Position numbers and translations under genes: made by a program
Shown here: positions 4,494 through 5,449 of the stretch, piece after piece
How positions within the stretch are numbered: position 1 is the first letter of the stretch
Layout of the letters: every line of letters starts with the position of its first letter
The notes under the pieces: model-generated
Seen by the model: only the letters and a program-made list of their open reading frames with translations
Databases searched by the model: none
What the model was told of the DNA's origin: nothing
Source of the DNA: Thermoanaerobaculia bacterium
GTDB lineage: Bacteria; Acidobacteriota; Thermoanaerobaculia; Multivoradales; JAHEKO01
NCBI GenBank assembly: GCA_029287645.1
Contig: JARFQS010000389.1
Coordinates: 1 to 5,449 of the forward strand
DNA length: 5,449 nt
Direction: 5' to 3'

Positions 4494-5449
4494 ATGAAGC
4501 GCCTACCGATGTGCGGTGCCCTGCTGGCACTGCTGATGGCCCCTGGCATGCCTCTGGTCGCCGAAGAAGAGCCAGCCGACCTCACCCTTGCCGAAGCGGT
4601 CACCAAGGGAAAACCCATTCTCAACTTCAACTATCGCTACGAGAACGTGAAGGAGGATGACCGGTTCGACAAGCCAGCGCATGCCTCCACCCTTCGCACC
4701 GCGCTCGGCTATCGATCCGCGGCCTGGAAGGGCTTGAGCTTCCTGGTCGAAGCCGAGAACGTGACCGTCATCGGCAACGACCTCTACAACAACGCCGGCT
4801 TCGGATCCCTGAACAACGGGGTGAGGAACAGACCTGTGGTCGCGGATCCGGCGCTCACCGAGATCAACCAGGCCTATCTCCAGTGGCAGAACAAGGACAA
4901 CAAGCTGCAGCTGGGCCGTGAGGAGATCATTCTCGACGACGCCCGCTTCGTAGGCAATGTCGGCTGGCGACAGAACCACCAGTCCTTCGACGCGTTTACG
5001 TTCAACAACACCTCTCTCGAGCGGATCGACGTCTTCTACGGCTACCTGAGCAAGGTGAATCGGATCACCGGAGAGGTCGCCGACATGTCGAGTCATCTGC
5101 TCAATGTCGGCTTCAAGCTCGGCAACGTCGGCACGCTGACACCCTACGCCTATCTGCTCGACTACACCCAGGCCGACAAGATCGGCAACTCGACCTCGAC
5201 ATGGGGAGCCGAGTTCGCCGGCAAATATGCCGTGACAGACAACACCTCGGTGCTGTACGAGGTCGAGTACGCTCAGCAGGGGGACTACGCCGACAATCCG
5301 CGCTCGATCGATGCGTCCTACTACTTCCTGATGGCTGGCGGGGCCTTCGAGCCAGTTACCGTCAAGCTCGGCTACGAGGTGCTCGGCGGCAGCGCCGACG
5401 ACGGCCAGTTCCTCACCACCCTGGCGACGCTGCACAAGTTCAACGGCTG
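4494..5449 (+). CDS. Alginate-export-like outer-membrane beta-barrel porin (3' end missing)
   Basis: The first 318 residues of a secreted outer-membrane protein that continues past the window. A signal peptide is clear: MKR, a hydrophobic stretch at about residues 8-22 (GALLALLMAPGMPLV), and likely cleavage after A23 before the acidic EEEP. C7 has no lipobox around it. The mature part begins LTLAEAVTKGKPILNFNYRYE (about 30-50) and shows alternating aromatic/polar beta-strands, e.g. LSFLVEAENV (81-90), INQAYLQWQ (124-132), LQLGREEIILDDARFVGNVG (138-157), TPYAYLLDY (216-224) and VKLGYEVLGG (290-299). I recognise this pattern from the family usually labelled alginate export or hypothetical porin in Gram-negative bacteria; the real substrate of most members is unknown. 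Transport of alginate is not implied. Its proximity to peptidase and hydroxyproline genes is suggestive only, since 249 bp and a stem-loop separate them. The truncation is the window end. Confidence 0.82.
   Translation, partial: MKRLPMCGALLALLMAPGMPLVAEEEPADLTLAEAVTKGKPILNFNYRYENVKEDDRFDKPAHASTLRTALGYRSAAWKGLSFLVEAENVTVIGNDLYNNAGFGSLNNGVRNRPVVADPALTEINQAYLQWQNKDNKLQLGREEIILDDARFVGNVGWRQNHQSFDAFTFNNTSLERIDVFYGYLSKVNRITGEVADMSSHLLNVGFKLGNVGTLTPYAYLLDYTQADKIGNSTSTWGAEFAGKYAVTDNTSVLYEVEYAQQGDYADNPRSIDASYYFLMAGGAFEPVTVKLGYEVLGGSADDGQFLTTLATLHKFNG

Noticed and set aside
4503..5435. A 310-codon open frame on the minus strand opposite the porin gene
   Set aside because: The plus strand has a good ribosome binding site, a signal peptide and recognisable porin sequence. 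The antisense frame is open because of GC-rich codon bias; its translation is a Val/Glu/Gly-rich string with no family features.

Overview
The window looks like one contig end or a short contig from a GC-rich Gram-negative bacterium, probably metagenomic. The Gram-negative reading rests on a secreted outer-membrane beta-barrel protein at the right end. The phylum cannot be fixed from the sequence; Pseudomonadota or Acidobacteriota would both fit. The first 41 bases are not genomic: bases 8-41 match the Illumina Nextera read-2 adapter with the Tn5 mosaic end, so the left boundary is a library-fragment end.

Left half (42-2719, minus strand): a tight four-gene operon, transcribed right to left. 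The order is a proline racemase-family 4-hydroxyproline 2-epimerase (1757-2719), a D-amino-acid-oxidase-type FAD subunit (645-1760), a small [2Fe-2S] subunit (395-640), and the start of an FAD/NAD(P)-type oxidoreductase subunit (42-402, cut off by the adapter). The junctions are a 4-nt overlap, a 4-nt gap and an 8-nt overlap. The last three genes have the composition of the heterotrimeric D-hydroxyproline dehydrogenases related to the HcnABC cyanide synthase. The epimerase would turn trans-4-hydroxy-L-proline into cis-4-hydroxy-D-proline, and the dehydrogenase would oxidise that. The later steps (deaminase, 2-oxoglutarate semialdehyde dehydrogenase) are not in the window.

Middle (2720-2855): a divergent intergenic region with an imperfect dyad and a possible regulator half-site. 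To its right (2856-4244, plus strand) is a complete M24-family Xaa-Pro aminopeptidase with all five metal ligands. A 249-bp gap with a 9-bp perfect stem-loop follows, then the 5' part of an alginate-export-like outer-membrane porin with a signal peptide (4494-5449, running off the right end).

Taken together, the content suggests scavenging of proline- and hydroxyproline-rich peptides such as collagen fragments. The peptidase would cut X-Pro (perhaps X-Hyp) bonds and the operon would feed hydroxyproline into central metabolism. The porin could admit substrate, but that link is only positional. The enzyme families are known; I see no clearly new system.
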